Below are positions 9,076 to 16,354 of a stretch of 64,000 bases of DNA, piece after piece (the first letter of the stretch is position 1; each line of letters begins with the position of its first letter). Source of the DNA: Haliea sp040221975. GTDB lineage: Bacteria; Pseudomonadota; Gammaproteobacteria; Pseudomonadales; Halieaceae. A program made the position numbers and the translations under genes. Below the pieces are notes generated by a model. That model searched no databases and was not told where the DNA came from. It was given only the letters and a program-made list of their open reading frames with translations. The stretch lies in contig JAVJWR010000017.1 of the NCBI GenBank assembly GCA_040221975.1, positions 1 to 64,000 of the forward strand, in the 5' to 3' direction.

Positions 9076-9918
9076 CTAGAAATTGAAGCCGTTGCCCGTC
9101 ACCACCGGCACATTGGTCCACAGGTCGTTCGGATCACGGTACCAGCCCGCCGCCGCCAGCGCACCGCCGTCGAGGTTGATGGTGGTGCCCGTCACCCAGG
9201 CGGACAACTCGGAGGCGAGGAACAGGGCACAGCCCGCCGCATCCTCCGGGGTACCAAAGCGCTCCAGCGGAATCCAGCGCCGGATATGCGCCTGGTGCTC
9301 CGGGGCGATCAGCTCGGACGGACGCACCTGGGCGGTCTCGGTGGTCTCCGGGGCGATGGCATTGACCCGGATGCCATCCGGCCCCAGTTCCAGGGCCAGG
9401 CTACGGGTGAAGCCGGTGATCGCATGCTTGAAGGCGCAGTAGGTGGTGACCATGGGGATACCGCGGAAAGCTTCGATGGAGGAGATGCTGATGATGCTGC
9501 CGCCCTTGCCCCGGGCCTGCAGCAGGGGAATGGCCGCCCGGGTCACCGTGAAGATGTGGCGCAAGTTGACCGCGTACAGGCGCTCCAGGTCCTCGTCGGT
9601 GCAGGCGGCAAAGGGCTTGATGATGCCGAGGAAATCGCCGACATTGTTCACCAGCACATCCAGCCCGCCGAAACGTTCCTGTACCTGCTGCATCAGGGTA
9701 TTCACCGCAGCGCTGTCGCAGACATCGGTGCAGGACACCAGGGCATCGACCCCCTGCTGCGCCAGCACAGCCTCCAGTTCCGAGCAACGCTGCGAGTCGA
9801 TCTCGGCCACTACCAGCGCTGCGCCGCGCGCCGCAAAGGCCTCCGCGATCGCCCTGCCGATGCCGGCGCCGCCGCCGGTGACCAGTACTGTCTTGCCGCT
9901 GAAATCCAGGTCCTGCAT
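9076..9918 (-). CDS. Short-chain dehydrogenase/reductase
   Basis: A 280-residue SDR with the cofactor motif TGGGAGIG near residue 11, the NNVGD structural motif, a catalytic serine in IISISSIEAF and the tyrosine/lysine element TYCAFKHA (Y-x-x-x-K). The acidic residue in VVAEID after the second strand suggests NAD rather than NADP. The start at 9918 is chosen because GGAGAG lies 6-12 bases upstream; the frame extends further but the added residues are poor. The gene heads the minus-strand purU-soxBD-soxAG series across a gap of about 160 bases. The substrate is not deducible; oxidation of a hydroxylated precursor feeding sarcosine or glycine is only a guess. Confidence 0.85.
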   Translation of the reverse strand: MQDLDFSGKTVLVTGGGAGIGRAIAEAFAARGAALVVAEIDSQRCSELEAVLAQQGVDALVSCTDVCDSAAVNTLMQQVQERFGGLDVLVNNVGDFLGIIKPFAACTDEDLERLYAVNLRHIFTVTRAAIPLLQARGKGGSIISISSIEAFRGIPMVTTYCAFKHAITGFTRSLALELGPDGIRVNAIAPETTETAQVRPSELIAPEHQAHIRRWIPLERFGTPEDAAGCALFLASELSAWVTGTTINLDGGALAAAGWYRDPNDLWTNVPVVTGNGFNF

Positions 9919-10065
9919 GCTGTTCTCTCCTGTCGGGAACGTCGTGGGAACCGGTGGTATAACACGGCGTCGACAGCCATGCATTCCCGCGGCCATGCCA
10001 GCGTGCAGGCGGGGCAAGGGAGTTTGATTTGTCAGGCTCCTGCGGCCGCCGGATGCGGCGTCGTG

Positions 10066-10638
10066 CTACTTGTAGGTCACCACCAGATAACCCTGCAACG
10101 CCATGCGGCCGGTGGCGCGAATACTGTGTTCGACATCGGCCCGGTAGTGCGCGGAATCACCCACCACCAGCTTGCACTCGGTACCCCCGGCGACAATTAC
10201 CGCCTTGCCTGCGGTAACCGTGAACAGCTCACGGGTGCCACTGAAGTGGGCCGAGCTGTCGAGGCTGGCCCCGGGCTGGATCTGCAATTCGTAGAACTCG
10301 ACGCTCTTCTCCATGTGCAGCGGCGACAGGGTACGGATCTGGCATTCGCTGTCGGCGCGGAACAGGCTGGCGGGGTCATCACCCCGCACCACCTCGATCA
10401 AGCCACTGGCGAGGGGGTCGTCCACCAGCTCACCTATACTGAGGCCGAAGGCCTGGGCGATGCGGAAGGTCACCGCCAGGGTCGGGTTGGCCTGGCCGCG
10501 CTCGATCTGGCTCAGCATGGAGCGGCTGACGCCGGAGGCGGCGGCCAGCTGGTCGAGAGTGAAGCCGTGGTGCTGGCGCAGCTCGGTCACCCGTTCGCAG
10601 AGGACCCGGCTGGCGGGATCAAGGGCGGATTTGGACAT
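10066..10638 (-). CDS. XRE-cupin transcriptional regulator
   Basis: A 190-residue protein: an N-terminal XRE helix-turn-helix (about residues 14-70, with GFTLDQLAAASGVSRSMLSQ and ERGQANP) and a C-terminal cupin sensor domain (residues 100-190, ending GYLVVTYK). The start ATG at 10638 (MSKSALDP) is preferred over the much longer open frame because it places the helix-turn-helix at the usual distance. It is divergent from the threonine dehydrogenase gene, with 90 bases between the starts. Regulators of this kind often control amino-acid catabolic genes next to them, so tdh is the probable target. The ligand is unknown. Confidence 0.9.
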   Translation of the reverse strand: MSKSALDPASRVLCERVTELRQHHGFTLDQLAAASGVSRSMLSQIERGQANPTLAVTFRIAQAFGLSIGELVDDPLASGLIEVVRGDDPASLFRADSECQIRTLSPLHMEKSVEFYELQIQPGASLDSSAHFSGTRELFTVTAGKAVIVAGGTECKLVVGDSAHYRADVEHSIRATGRMALQGYLVVTYK

Positions 10639-10645
10639 GGCATTC

Positions 10646-10716
10646 TTCCACAATAAAAGAATTTGTTCTTGTATACGGGATGGTCGCCATCTACTATACC
10701 GGAATATTTCCACAAT
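10646..10716. promoter_or_regulatory. Divergent regulator/tdh control region with dyad and direct repeats
   Basis: The 90-base gap contains a perfect inverted repeat AAGAA-TTTG-TTCTT at 10657-10670 and two exact copies of TTCCACAAT at 10646-10654 and 10708-10716 on the same strand. These are plausible operator elements for the XRE-cupin regulator, but I cannot show binding, and no strong sigma-70 boxes were picked out. Confidence 0.4.
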
Positions 10717-10728
10717 GGTGAACTGGAT

Positions 10729-11757
10729 ATGAAAGCATTGGTGAAAAAGGAAGCGGCTCCGGGCCTCTGGCTGGAAGACGTGCCCGAGCCCCGGATCGGC
10801 ATCAACGACGTGCTGATCAAGATCAAGCGCACCGCCATCTGCGGTACCGACATGCACATCTACCACTGGGACGCCTGGGCGCAGAAGACCATCCCGGTAC
10901 CGATGGTAGTGGGCCACGAGTTCGTCGGCGAGATTGTCGAGGTGGGCTCCAACGTGGTGGATTTCCGCCCCGGACAGATCGTCTCCGGCGAGGGCCATGT
11001 GGTCTGCGGCCGCTGCCGCAACTGCATGGCGGGCCGACGCCACCTCTGCGCCCGTACCAGCGGGGTCGGCGTCGACCGCGCCGGTGCCTTTGCCGAGTAC
11101 CTGGCCCTTCCCATGTCCAATGTCTGGGAGCACTCCCCGGGCATAGACCTCGATGTCGCCGCCCTGTTCGACCCCTTCGGCAACGCGGTCCATACCGCCC
11201 TGCAATACGACCTGCTGGGGGAGGACGTGTTGATCACCGGTGCCGGTCCCATTGGCGCCATGGCTGCCGCGGTCTGCCGCCACGCCGGTGCGCGCCACGT
11301 GGTGATTACCGATGTCATCGACCAGCGCCTGGAGCTGGCCGCCACCCTGGGCGCGACCCGCACCGTCAACGTGACGCGCGAGAGTATCGCCGACGCACAG
11401 AAGTCCCTGGGCATGCACGAGGGCTTCGATGTCGGCCTGGAAATGTCCGGCAACCCGCAGGCCTTCCGCGACCTGCTGGCCAACATGTGCCACGGCGGCA
11501 AGGTCGCGATGCTGGGCATCCCCAGCGAAGATACGGCCATCGACTGGAACACCGTGATCTTCAACATGCTCACCCTGAAAGGCATCTACGGCCGCGAGAT
11601 GTACGAGACCTGGTACAAGATGTCGGTGATGATCGAGTCGGGGCTGGATATCTCACCGGTCATCACGCATCGCCTGAACTACCGGGATTTCCAGCAGGGG
11701 TTCGATGTAATGAGTGCGGGTGAAGCCAGCAAGGTGGTACTGAACTGGGAAGAGTAG
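10729..11757 (+). CDS. tdh: L-threonine 3-dehydrogenase
   Basis: A 342-residue zinc-dependent medium-chain dehydrogenase strongly resembling E. coli Tdh along its whole length. It has AICGTDMHIYHWD with the catalytic-zinc cysteine, VVGHEFVGE, the structural-zinc cluster CGRCRNCMAGRRHLC, the DPFGNAVHTAL block, the NAD motif ITGAGPIGAMAA and the KGIYGREMYETWY signature. It oxidises L-threonine to 2-amino-3-ketobutyrate with NAD+. The partner ligase kbl, normally adjacent, is not in this window. The start at 10729 (MKALVKKE) aligns with the family; the open frame upstream is ignored. Beside sarcosine oxidase it forms a second route to glycine. Confidence 0.96.
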   Translation: MKALVKKEAAPGLWLEDVPEPRIGINDVLIKIKRTAICGTDMHIYHWDAWAQKTIPVPMVVGHEFVGEIVEVGSNVVDFRPGQIVSGEGHVVCGRCRNCMAGRRHLCARTSGVGVDRAGAFAEYLALPMSNVWEHSPGIDLDVAALFDPFGNAVHTALQYDLLGEDVLITGAGPIGAMAAAVCRHAGARHVVITDVIDQRLELAATLGATRTVNVTRESIADAQKSLGMHEGFDVGLEMSGNPQAFRDLLANMCHGGKVAMLGIPSEDTAIDWNTVIFNMLTLKGIYGREMYETWYKMSVMIESGLDISPVITHRLNYRDFQQGFDVMSAGEASKVVLNWEE

Positions 11758-11780
11758 CGGGGCGGCGGACCGCCTGAAGA

Positions 11781-12326
11781 TCAGCGCTTGTCCACCGTTG
11801 CCAGCATCGCCAGCGCTTCGTCACACCAGGCCAGGAACTGCTCGCCCTGGCGAATACCCGCCAACAACGCCAGGTAGACACCCTTGCGCCGCACCGGCAG
11901 GGCTTCAGGCTTAGCGTAGTGGCGGCGGCGAATCCGTTCGTACAGGTACAGGCGCTGCATCATCTTTTCGCGGCGCTGCTCCACCTCCGCGGCCAGGTGG
12001 GCAGCGTTGTCCCGCCCCAGATTGTAGAGCTTGACGAACAGGTCGTCCTTGCCCTCCTGCACCCGGCTGCCGCCCAGCACCCAGTCCGACAGCGCATCCT
12101 GCCCCGCGGCAGTGAGGCCGTAGACGATCTTGTCCGGCTTGCCGGCCTGGGCCACGGTCTCCCGGCGCAGCCAGCCCTTGTCCGCCAGCTTGTGCAGTTC
12201 CTGGTAGATCTGCTGGTGACTGGCGCGCCAGAACAGGCCCAGCGACACGTCGAAGGCTTTCGCCAACTCGTAGCCGGACATCTCGTCTTCCAGCAGGGCA
12301 GTCATGATGGCGTGGGACAGGGCCAT
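11781..12326 (-). CDS. PadR-family transcriptional regulator
   Basis: A 181-residue protein with a winged-helix PadR domain at the N terminus (ALSHAIMTALLEDEMSGYELAKAF, then HQQIYQELHKLADKGWLRRE) and a C-terminal helical Vir-like dimerisation region (roughly 90-175, rich in E/R). PadR proteins typically repress an adjacent, often divergent, gene until a small aromatic or drug-like ligand binds. Here the divergent neighbour is a nitronate-monooxygenase-like enzyme, and two palindromes lie between the start codons. The gene converges with tdh with 23 bases between the stops. Confidence 0.9.
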   Translation of the reverse strand: MALSHAIMTALLEDEMSGYELAKAFDVSLGLFWRASHQQIYQELHKLADKGWLRRETVAQAGKPDKIVYGLTAAGQDALSDWVLGGSRVQEGKDDLFVKLYNLGRDNAAHLAAEVEQRREKMMQRLYLYERIRRRHYAKPEALPVRRKGVYLALLAGIRQGEQFLAWCDEALAMLATVDKR

Positions 12327-12383
12327 GGGGCTGGTGGATTTCCTCGCAAACCGTTTTGTCCAGCTTACCCCCCGGACCCTTTT

Positions 12384-12401
12384 TATGCAAAAGGTTGCAT
12401 A
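12384..12401. promoter_or_regulatory. Putative PadR operator, palindrome 1
   Basis: Perfect inverted repeat TATGCAA-AAGG-TTGCATA with seven-base arms. It lies 58 bases upstream of the padR start. Its sequence is almost the same as the second palindrome 27 bases away centre to centre. Assignment to the PadR protein is from position only. Confidence 0.6.
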
Positions 12402-12410
12402 TATTTTTAT

Positions 12411-12428
12411 TATGCAATAAATTGCATA
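12411..12428. promoter_or_regulatory. Putative PadR operator, palindrome 2
   Basis: Perfect inverted repeat TATGCAA-TAAA-TTGCATA, extendable by one further T/A pair to eight-base arms. It lies 36 bases before the start of the divergent flavoprotein gene. The arms are identical to those of palindrome 1 and only the four-base centre differs, which argues for a real protein-binding pair. Confidence 0.6.
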
Positions 12429-12464
12429 AATCGATCTCAGCCACCCCCCCGGAGACTACTCGCC

Positions 12465-13430
12465 ATGGCACTTCCCGCTTCCCTCCAGGGCCGTCTGCGG
12501 CTGCCCGCCGTTGCCGCCCCCATGTTCATCGTTTCCAACCCGGACCTGGTCATCGCCCAGTGCAAGGCCGGCATCGTCGGCTCCTTCCCGTCGCTGAATG
12601 CCCGGCCGGCGGACAAGCTGGAAGAGTGGCTGCAGCAGATCACCACCAAGCTGGCGGCCTGGGACGCGGCCAATCCCGACACTCCGGCGGCGCCGTTTGC
12701 GGTCAACCAGATCGTGCACGGCTCCAATGACCGCCTGCAGCACGACCTGGAACTGTGCGTGAAGTACAAGGTGCCGATCGTGATCACTTCGCTGGGGGCC
12801 AAGGAGTTCGTCAACGAGGCGGTGCACTCCTACGGCGGCATCGTGTTGCACGACATCATCAACAACCGCTTTGCCCGCAAGGCGATCGAGAAAGGCGCCG
12901 ATGGCCTGATCGCGGTAGCCTCCGGTGCCGGCGGCCATGCCGGGCCGATCTCGCCCTTCGCGCTGGTGCAGGAAATTCGCGCCTGGTTTGACGGCCCGCT
13001 GCTGCTGTCAGGCTCCATCGCCACCGGCGATGCCATCCTCGCGGCACAGGCGATGGGGGCGGACCTCGGCTATATCGGTTCCGCCTTTATCGCCACGGTG
13101 GAGGCCAATGCCGAGCAGGCCTACAAGCAGGCAGTGGTGGACTGCGGTGCGTCGGACATTGTCTACAGCAATCTGTTTACCGGCATCCACGGCAACTACC
13201 TGCGGCCCTCCATCGAGGCGGCGGGGCTGGACCCGGACAACCTGCCCGAGAGCGACCCTTCCGCGATGAACTTCGGCTCAGGTGGCGGCAGCGATTCCAA
13301 GGCCTGGAAGGATATCTGGGGCTGCGGCCAGGGCATCGGCGCGGTGAAGGATATCGTGCCCGCCGCGGAACTGGTGGCGCGACTGCAGCGCGAATACGCC
13401 GCCGCCCGCGAGCGCCTGCTGGCCGGCTGA
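12465..13430 (+). CDS. Nitronate monooxygenase / 2-nitropropane dioxygenase-family flavoprotein
   Basis: A 321-residue TIM-barrel FMN enzyme. Family features are the N-terminal LPAVAAPMFIVSNPDLV, the GIVGSFPSLNARP strand, the phosphate-binding VASGAGGHAGPISPF and LLLSGSIATGDAILAAQAMGADLGYIGS. It would oxidise alkyl nitronates or a related carbanion, or act as an FMN reductase-like enzyme such as those of the enoyl-reductase FabK branch. The start ATG at 12465 is preceded by GGAG about 13 bases upstream. The divergent PadR gene and twin palindromes suggest induction by a specific compound. The true substrate cannot be deduced. Confidence 0.88.
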   Translation: MALPASLQGRLRLPAVAAPMFIVSNPDLVIAQCKAGIVGSFPSLNARPADKLEEWLQQITTKLAAWDAANPDTPAAPFAVNQIVHGSNDRLQHDLELCVKYKVPIVITSLGAKEFVNEAVHSYGGIVLHDIINNRFARKAIEKGADGLIAVASGAGGHAGPISPFALVQEIRAWFDGPLLLSGSIATGDAILAAQAMGADLGYIGSAFIATVEANAEQAYKQAVVDCGASDIVYSNLFTGIHGNYLRPSIEAAGLDPDNLPESDPSAMNFGSGGGSDSKAWKDIWGCGQGIGAVKDIVPAAELVARLQREYAAARERLLAG

Positions 13431-13511
13431 GTTTATACCATCACTCGGCTAAGCCGTGGGCGCTATTCTGGGCGGGATGGACCTGGACCCACAGCTTGCT
13501 GTCAGATACCT

Positions 13512-14123
13512 TTAATCGGGCTTGAAGCCCTCGACCGTATCTGCGGAAACCGTATTGGACATCAGCACCAGGGGGCGCTCGTCACTGACGGCGATATAGG
13601 CATGGGGGGTCATGCTATCGAAGCAAATGCTGTCCCCCGCCTCGAGTCGCACCGGCTTGTAGGTTTCCGTATACAGGTCCATTACCCCATCGAGGACGAG
13701 TAGAAACTCCTCCCCCGGATGGCGTGAAAATTCGCCATACTCTTCGGCTGAACGGCACTTCACGAGCATCTTCCACCACACATTGCGCTTTTTGACCATG
13801 TCATCGCAAAGCGTTTCCAGGTTCCAGCGCGGGTGCTCGAAATGCCGGCCTTCCCCATTGCGGGTCATGGCCCTGCGGCCACCCGCTGTCGGATCCTCCA
13901 CCGGTCCAATCAGATTGGTGATTGGCAGGGACAGGTCCTCGGCGATCTTGAGAACCGTGCTGAAATTGACCGATGTCTTGCCGTTTTCGATCTTTGACAG
14001 CGAGGACACATTGATGCCCGTGACCTTGCTCAGATCCGCAAGCGTCATGCCCTGGGACTTGCGAAAATCCCGCAGCCTTTGCCCCAAGGTGATATCAGCG
14101 TTCGCCACAGTTATATCCATCAT
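13512..14123 (-). CDS. XRE-cupin regulator, PuuR-like
   Basis: A 203-residue protein with an N-terminal XRE helix-turn-helix (LGQRLRDFRKSQGMTLADLSKV and TGINVSSLSKIENGK, residues 12-65) and a C-terminal cupin (RHPGEEFLLVLDGVMDLYTE; DSICFDSMTPHAYIAV; residues about 125-190). This architecture and size are those of PuuR, the repressor of the E. coli putrescine gamma-glutamylation pathway, although the fold is shared by many amine- and amino-acid-responsive regulators. It is the last gene of the minus-strand cluster with the glutamine-synthetase-like ligase, which supports a local regulatory role. Confidence 0.88.
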   Translation of the reverse strand: MMDITVANADITLGQRLRDFRKSQGMTLADLSKVTGINVSSLSKIENGKTSVNFSTVLKIAEDLSLPITNLIGPVEDPTAGGRRAMTRNGEGRHFEHPRWNLETLCDDMVKKRNVWWKMLVKCRSAEEYGEFSRHPGEEFLLVLDGVMDLYTETYKPVRLEAGDSICFDSMTPHAYIAVSDERPLVLMSNTVSADTVEGFKPD

Positions 14124-14174
14124 TCAATACGACGATTGCCTTATGGTGAACACCCCAACGAGGCATATCCACAG

Positions 14175-14960
14175 TCATGCCCACACGGGTTCAATCGCCT
14201 TTACACACCTGCTGATAAATCGGGACCATTGCGCCACCTGTTCGCCCGTACCCAGAAGGTCATTGCGGATCTCCAGGATCGCGTGTGGCAACCGGCGTGG
14301 CAGGACGTGGTGATCCAGGATCATCGTCTCATGTTCCCGCGCATCGTAGGGTTCATTGAACCCTACCGCGCCATCATACCCGGCCTTGATATGGCCGAAC
14401 AGCTGTTCGGCAAAGTGACCGTCGCCTTTCCACAGCACCCCGACATGCCAGGGACGCTCGTGCTCGCCCAGACGGGGCGTGAAACTATGCACGGAAATCA
14501 CACGGGGCTTCACCCCGGACGAGATGCGGGCATCAAGGTACTGCCGGAGCGTGTCGTGATAGGGGTCGAAAGCAAGCGCCTTGCGCAGGGCCAGTTCCTC
14601 ACCGGTGAGATTCTGGTTGTCCGGCACATGCACGCCGCCCGATACCGGTGCCGCAAAATCGTGGGCGTCGACCATCCGGTTGCACTCCGCAAACAGCCGG
14701 GAATAGCCGGACAGGACTGCGGTCGCAGAGAGCGCATCCGACAGGGAGCGGGTCAGCGCAGCCGCCCCGGGATCCCAACCGATATGATCCTCAATCTCGC
14801 TCCGGGTCAGACCCAGAACGCCCCAGGGTTCGGGGACACAGCAACTGGCGTGTTCGCAGGTCAACACGATTTCGCTGTTGTCCCCGTCTCGCAGGACCTG
14901 GACCGCAGCTTTCCTGATCTGCTCGCGCTCTGGATCTGACAACACAGGCAGCAGCTTCAT
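14175..14960 (-). CDS. N-formylglutamate amidohydrolase-family hydrolase
   Basis: A 261-residue member of the N-formylglutamate amidohydrolase (HutG-like) family. Visible blocks are VLTCEHASCCVPEPWG near residue 32, HIGWDPGA, RLFAECNRMVD, ISVHSFTP and a late ILEIRNDLL. The family hydrolyses the amide of N-acylated glutamate, typically N-formylglutamate to glutamate plus formate. In a gamma-glutamylation cluster without histidine-degradation genes, I infer it may act on an N-substituted glutamate intermediate. The start overlaps the aldehyde dehydrogenase stop by four bases (ATGA), so the two are translationally coupled. The regulator follows about 50 bases downstream. Confidence 0.88.
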   Translation of the reverse strand: MKLLPVLSDPEREQIRKAAVQVLRDGDNSEIVLTCEHASCCVPEPWGVLGLTRSEIEDHIGWDPGAAALTRSLSDALSATAVLSGYSRLFAECNRMVDAHDFAAPVSGGVHVPDNQNLTGEELALRKALAFDPYHDTLRQYLDARISSGVKPRVISVHSFTPRLGEHERPWHVGVLWKGDGHFAEQLFGHIKAGYDGAVGFNEPYDAREHETMILDHHVLPRRLPHAILEIRNDLLGTGEQVAQWSRFISRCVKAIEPVWA

Positions 14961-16345
14961 TCGGCGAGTGTCCGCAGGTGATAGGAGCGCGGCACCACCA
15001 GTTCTTCCAGCCCCTTGTCACAATAGGAGCGGCCGATTCCGGATTGCTTCACGCCGCCCCACGGCAAGTACATGTCAGCATGATCACAGCGATTGAGGTA
15101 GAACATCCCGCTTTCAAGCTGTCGCCCCAGCTCCAGCCCCCGCTCGGCATCCTGTGTCCAGACCGCGGCCGTCAGGCCGTAATCGCTGTCGTTCATCAGG
15201 CGGATGGCCTCCTCATCGCTGTCGACGGCCATGATCGGGATGACGGGACCGAAGGTCTCCTCTTTCATGACCGCCATGCCATGGTCGACATTCACCAGCA
15301 CTTGCGGCTCCACGTAGGCGCTGCCGGGAGTTGCCAGAGCTGAGTTTCCAATGGGCATCAGCTGGCTGGCACCCTTGGCGACCGCCTCCTCAACCAACCG
15401 GTTGACCCGTGCCGCGGCAGTCGCGGAAACCAGAGGCCCCAGGAAAGGCTGGTCGTCGATCGGGTGTCCCAATTCAATGTTCGCGGCAGCATTTGTGAAG
15501 CTCTCGACGAAGCGGTCATGGATGTCCCGGTGGACGTAGATCCGCTCCACAGAACAGCAGGATTGCCCGGCGTTGCCGAAGGAGCCCTCCATCAGCTCGG
15601 GCATGATCTGCTCGACCGGGGCATCTGGGCGGATGTAGATCGGGTCCTTGCCACCCAGCTCCAGACCGTAGCGGACAAAGGCGCCGCGGCCGGCGTCGTA
15701 CACTGCCTGCCCGCCGCGGGTGGAGCCGATAAACTGCACCATATCCACCAGCCCCGAGCCAATAAGTGCTTCGGCGTCGCCATGGGCAATATGCAGCGAC
15801 TGGAACACGCCATCGGGCAGGCCCGCGGCGCGCGCCGCTTCGGCAAAGACTTCCCCGACCAGGGCTGTCTGCGGGGCATGCTTGAACAGAACCACGTTGC
15901 CCATCAACAACGGCGCCGTCACCAGGCTGGAAGCCATGGCCACCGGATAATTCCACGCACTGATGGAGAAGCAGAGCCCCACCGGATCCAGTTCAACCAC
16001 CCGCCGGACATGCTCTTCCTGACGGATGGCGGCTGGTTGCAGCACCCTGGTGGCGTCATCCACAAGGACATCGCAATTGGCCAGCAGCCGACCCGTCTCG
16101 TCCGCCTGCCACAGGGGACGCCCCATCTGCCAGGTCACCATTTCGGCAAGCGTGTCACGACGCCTGGCAATCTCCCCGAGGAATGCCTTGATCAACTTTA
16201 CCCTGTCATCAAAGCTCGTGCCCCGCCACCCGCCCAGCGCCCGGCGAGCCACTTCGGCTGCCGCCATGACCTCGGAGCGGCTGGCGTAAGACCTTGTTGC
16301 ATAAATGCTGCCATCGACAGGGGAAACAATATCGAAACTCGCCAT
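14957..16345 (-). CDS. Aldehyde dehydrogenase (NAD(P)-dependent)
   Basis: A 462-residue aldehyde dehydrogenase. It has the substrate-channel block SAWNYPVAMA, the cofactor motif IGSTRGGQAV, the catalytic glutamate in LELGGKDP, the catalytic cysteine at about residue 263 in GNAGQSCCSVER, and the C-terminal EETFGPV and PWGGVKQSGIGR blocks. The usual lysine context after FKP/S is replaced by FKHAPQT, a small departure. In the inferred pathway it would oxidise a gamma-glutamyl aminoaldehyde to the acid, as PuuC does for gamma-glutamyl-aminobutyraldehyde. It sits between the ligase (9 bases upstream) and the formylglutamate-amidohydrolase-like gene, with which it overlaps. Confidence 0.92.
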   Translation of the reverse strand: MASFDIVSPVDGSIYATRSYASRSEVMAAAEVARRALGGWRGTSFDDRVKLIKAFLGEIARRRDTLAEMVTWQMGRPLWQADETGRLLANCDVLVDDATRVLQPAAIRQEEHVRRVVELDPVGLCFSISAWNYPVAMASSLVTAPLLMGNVVLFKHAPQTALVGEVFAEAARAAGLPDGVFQSLHIAHGDAEALIGSGLVDMVQFIGSTRGGQAVYDAGRGAFVRYGLELGGKDPIYIRPDAPVEQIMPELMEGSFGNAGQSCCSVERIYVHRDIHDRFVESFTNAAANIELGHPIDDQPFLGPLVSATAAARVNRLVEEAVAKGASQLMPIGNSALATPGSAYVEPQVLVNVDHGMAVMKEETFGPVIPIMAVDSDEEAIRLMNDSDYGLTAAVWTQDAERGLELGRQLESGMFYLNRCDHADMYLPWGGVKQSGIGRSYCDKGLEELVVPRSYHLRTLAE

Positions 16346-16354
16346 GAAGTACCT

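Noticed and set aside
8926..10656. 576-codon plus-strand frame opposite the SDR and XRE-cupin genes
   Set aside because: Antisense shadow of well-supported genes on the minus strand; composition unlike protein.
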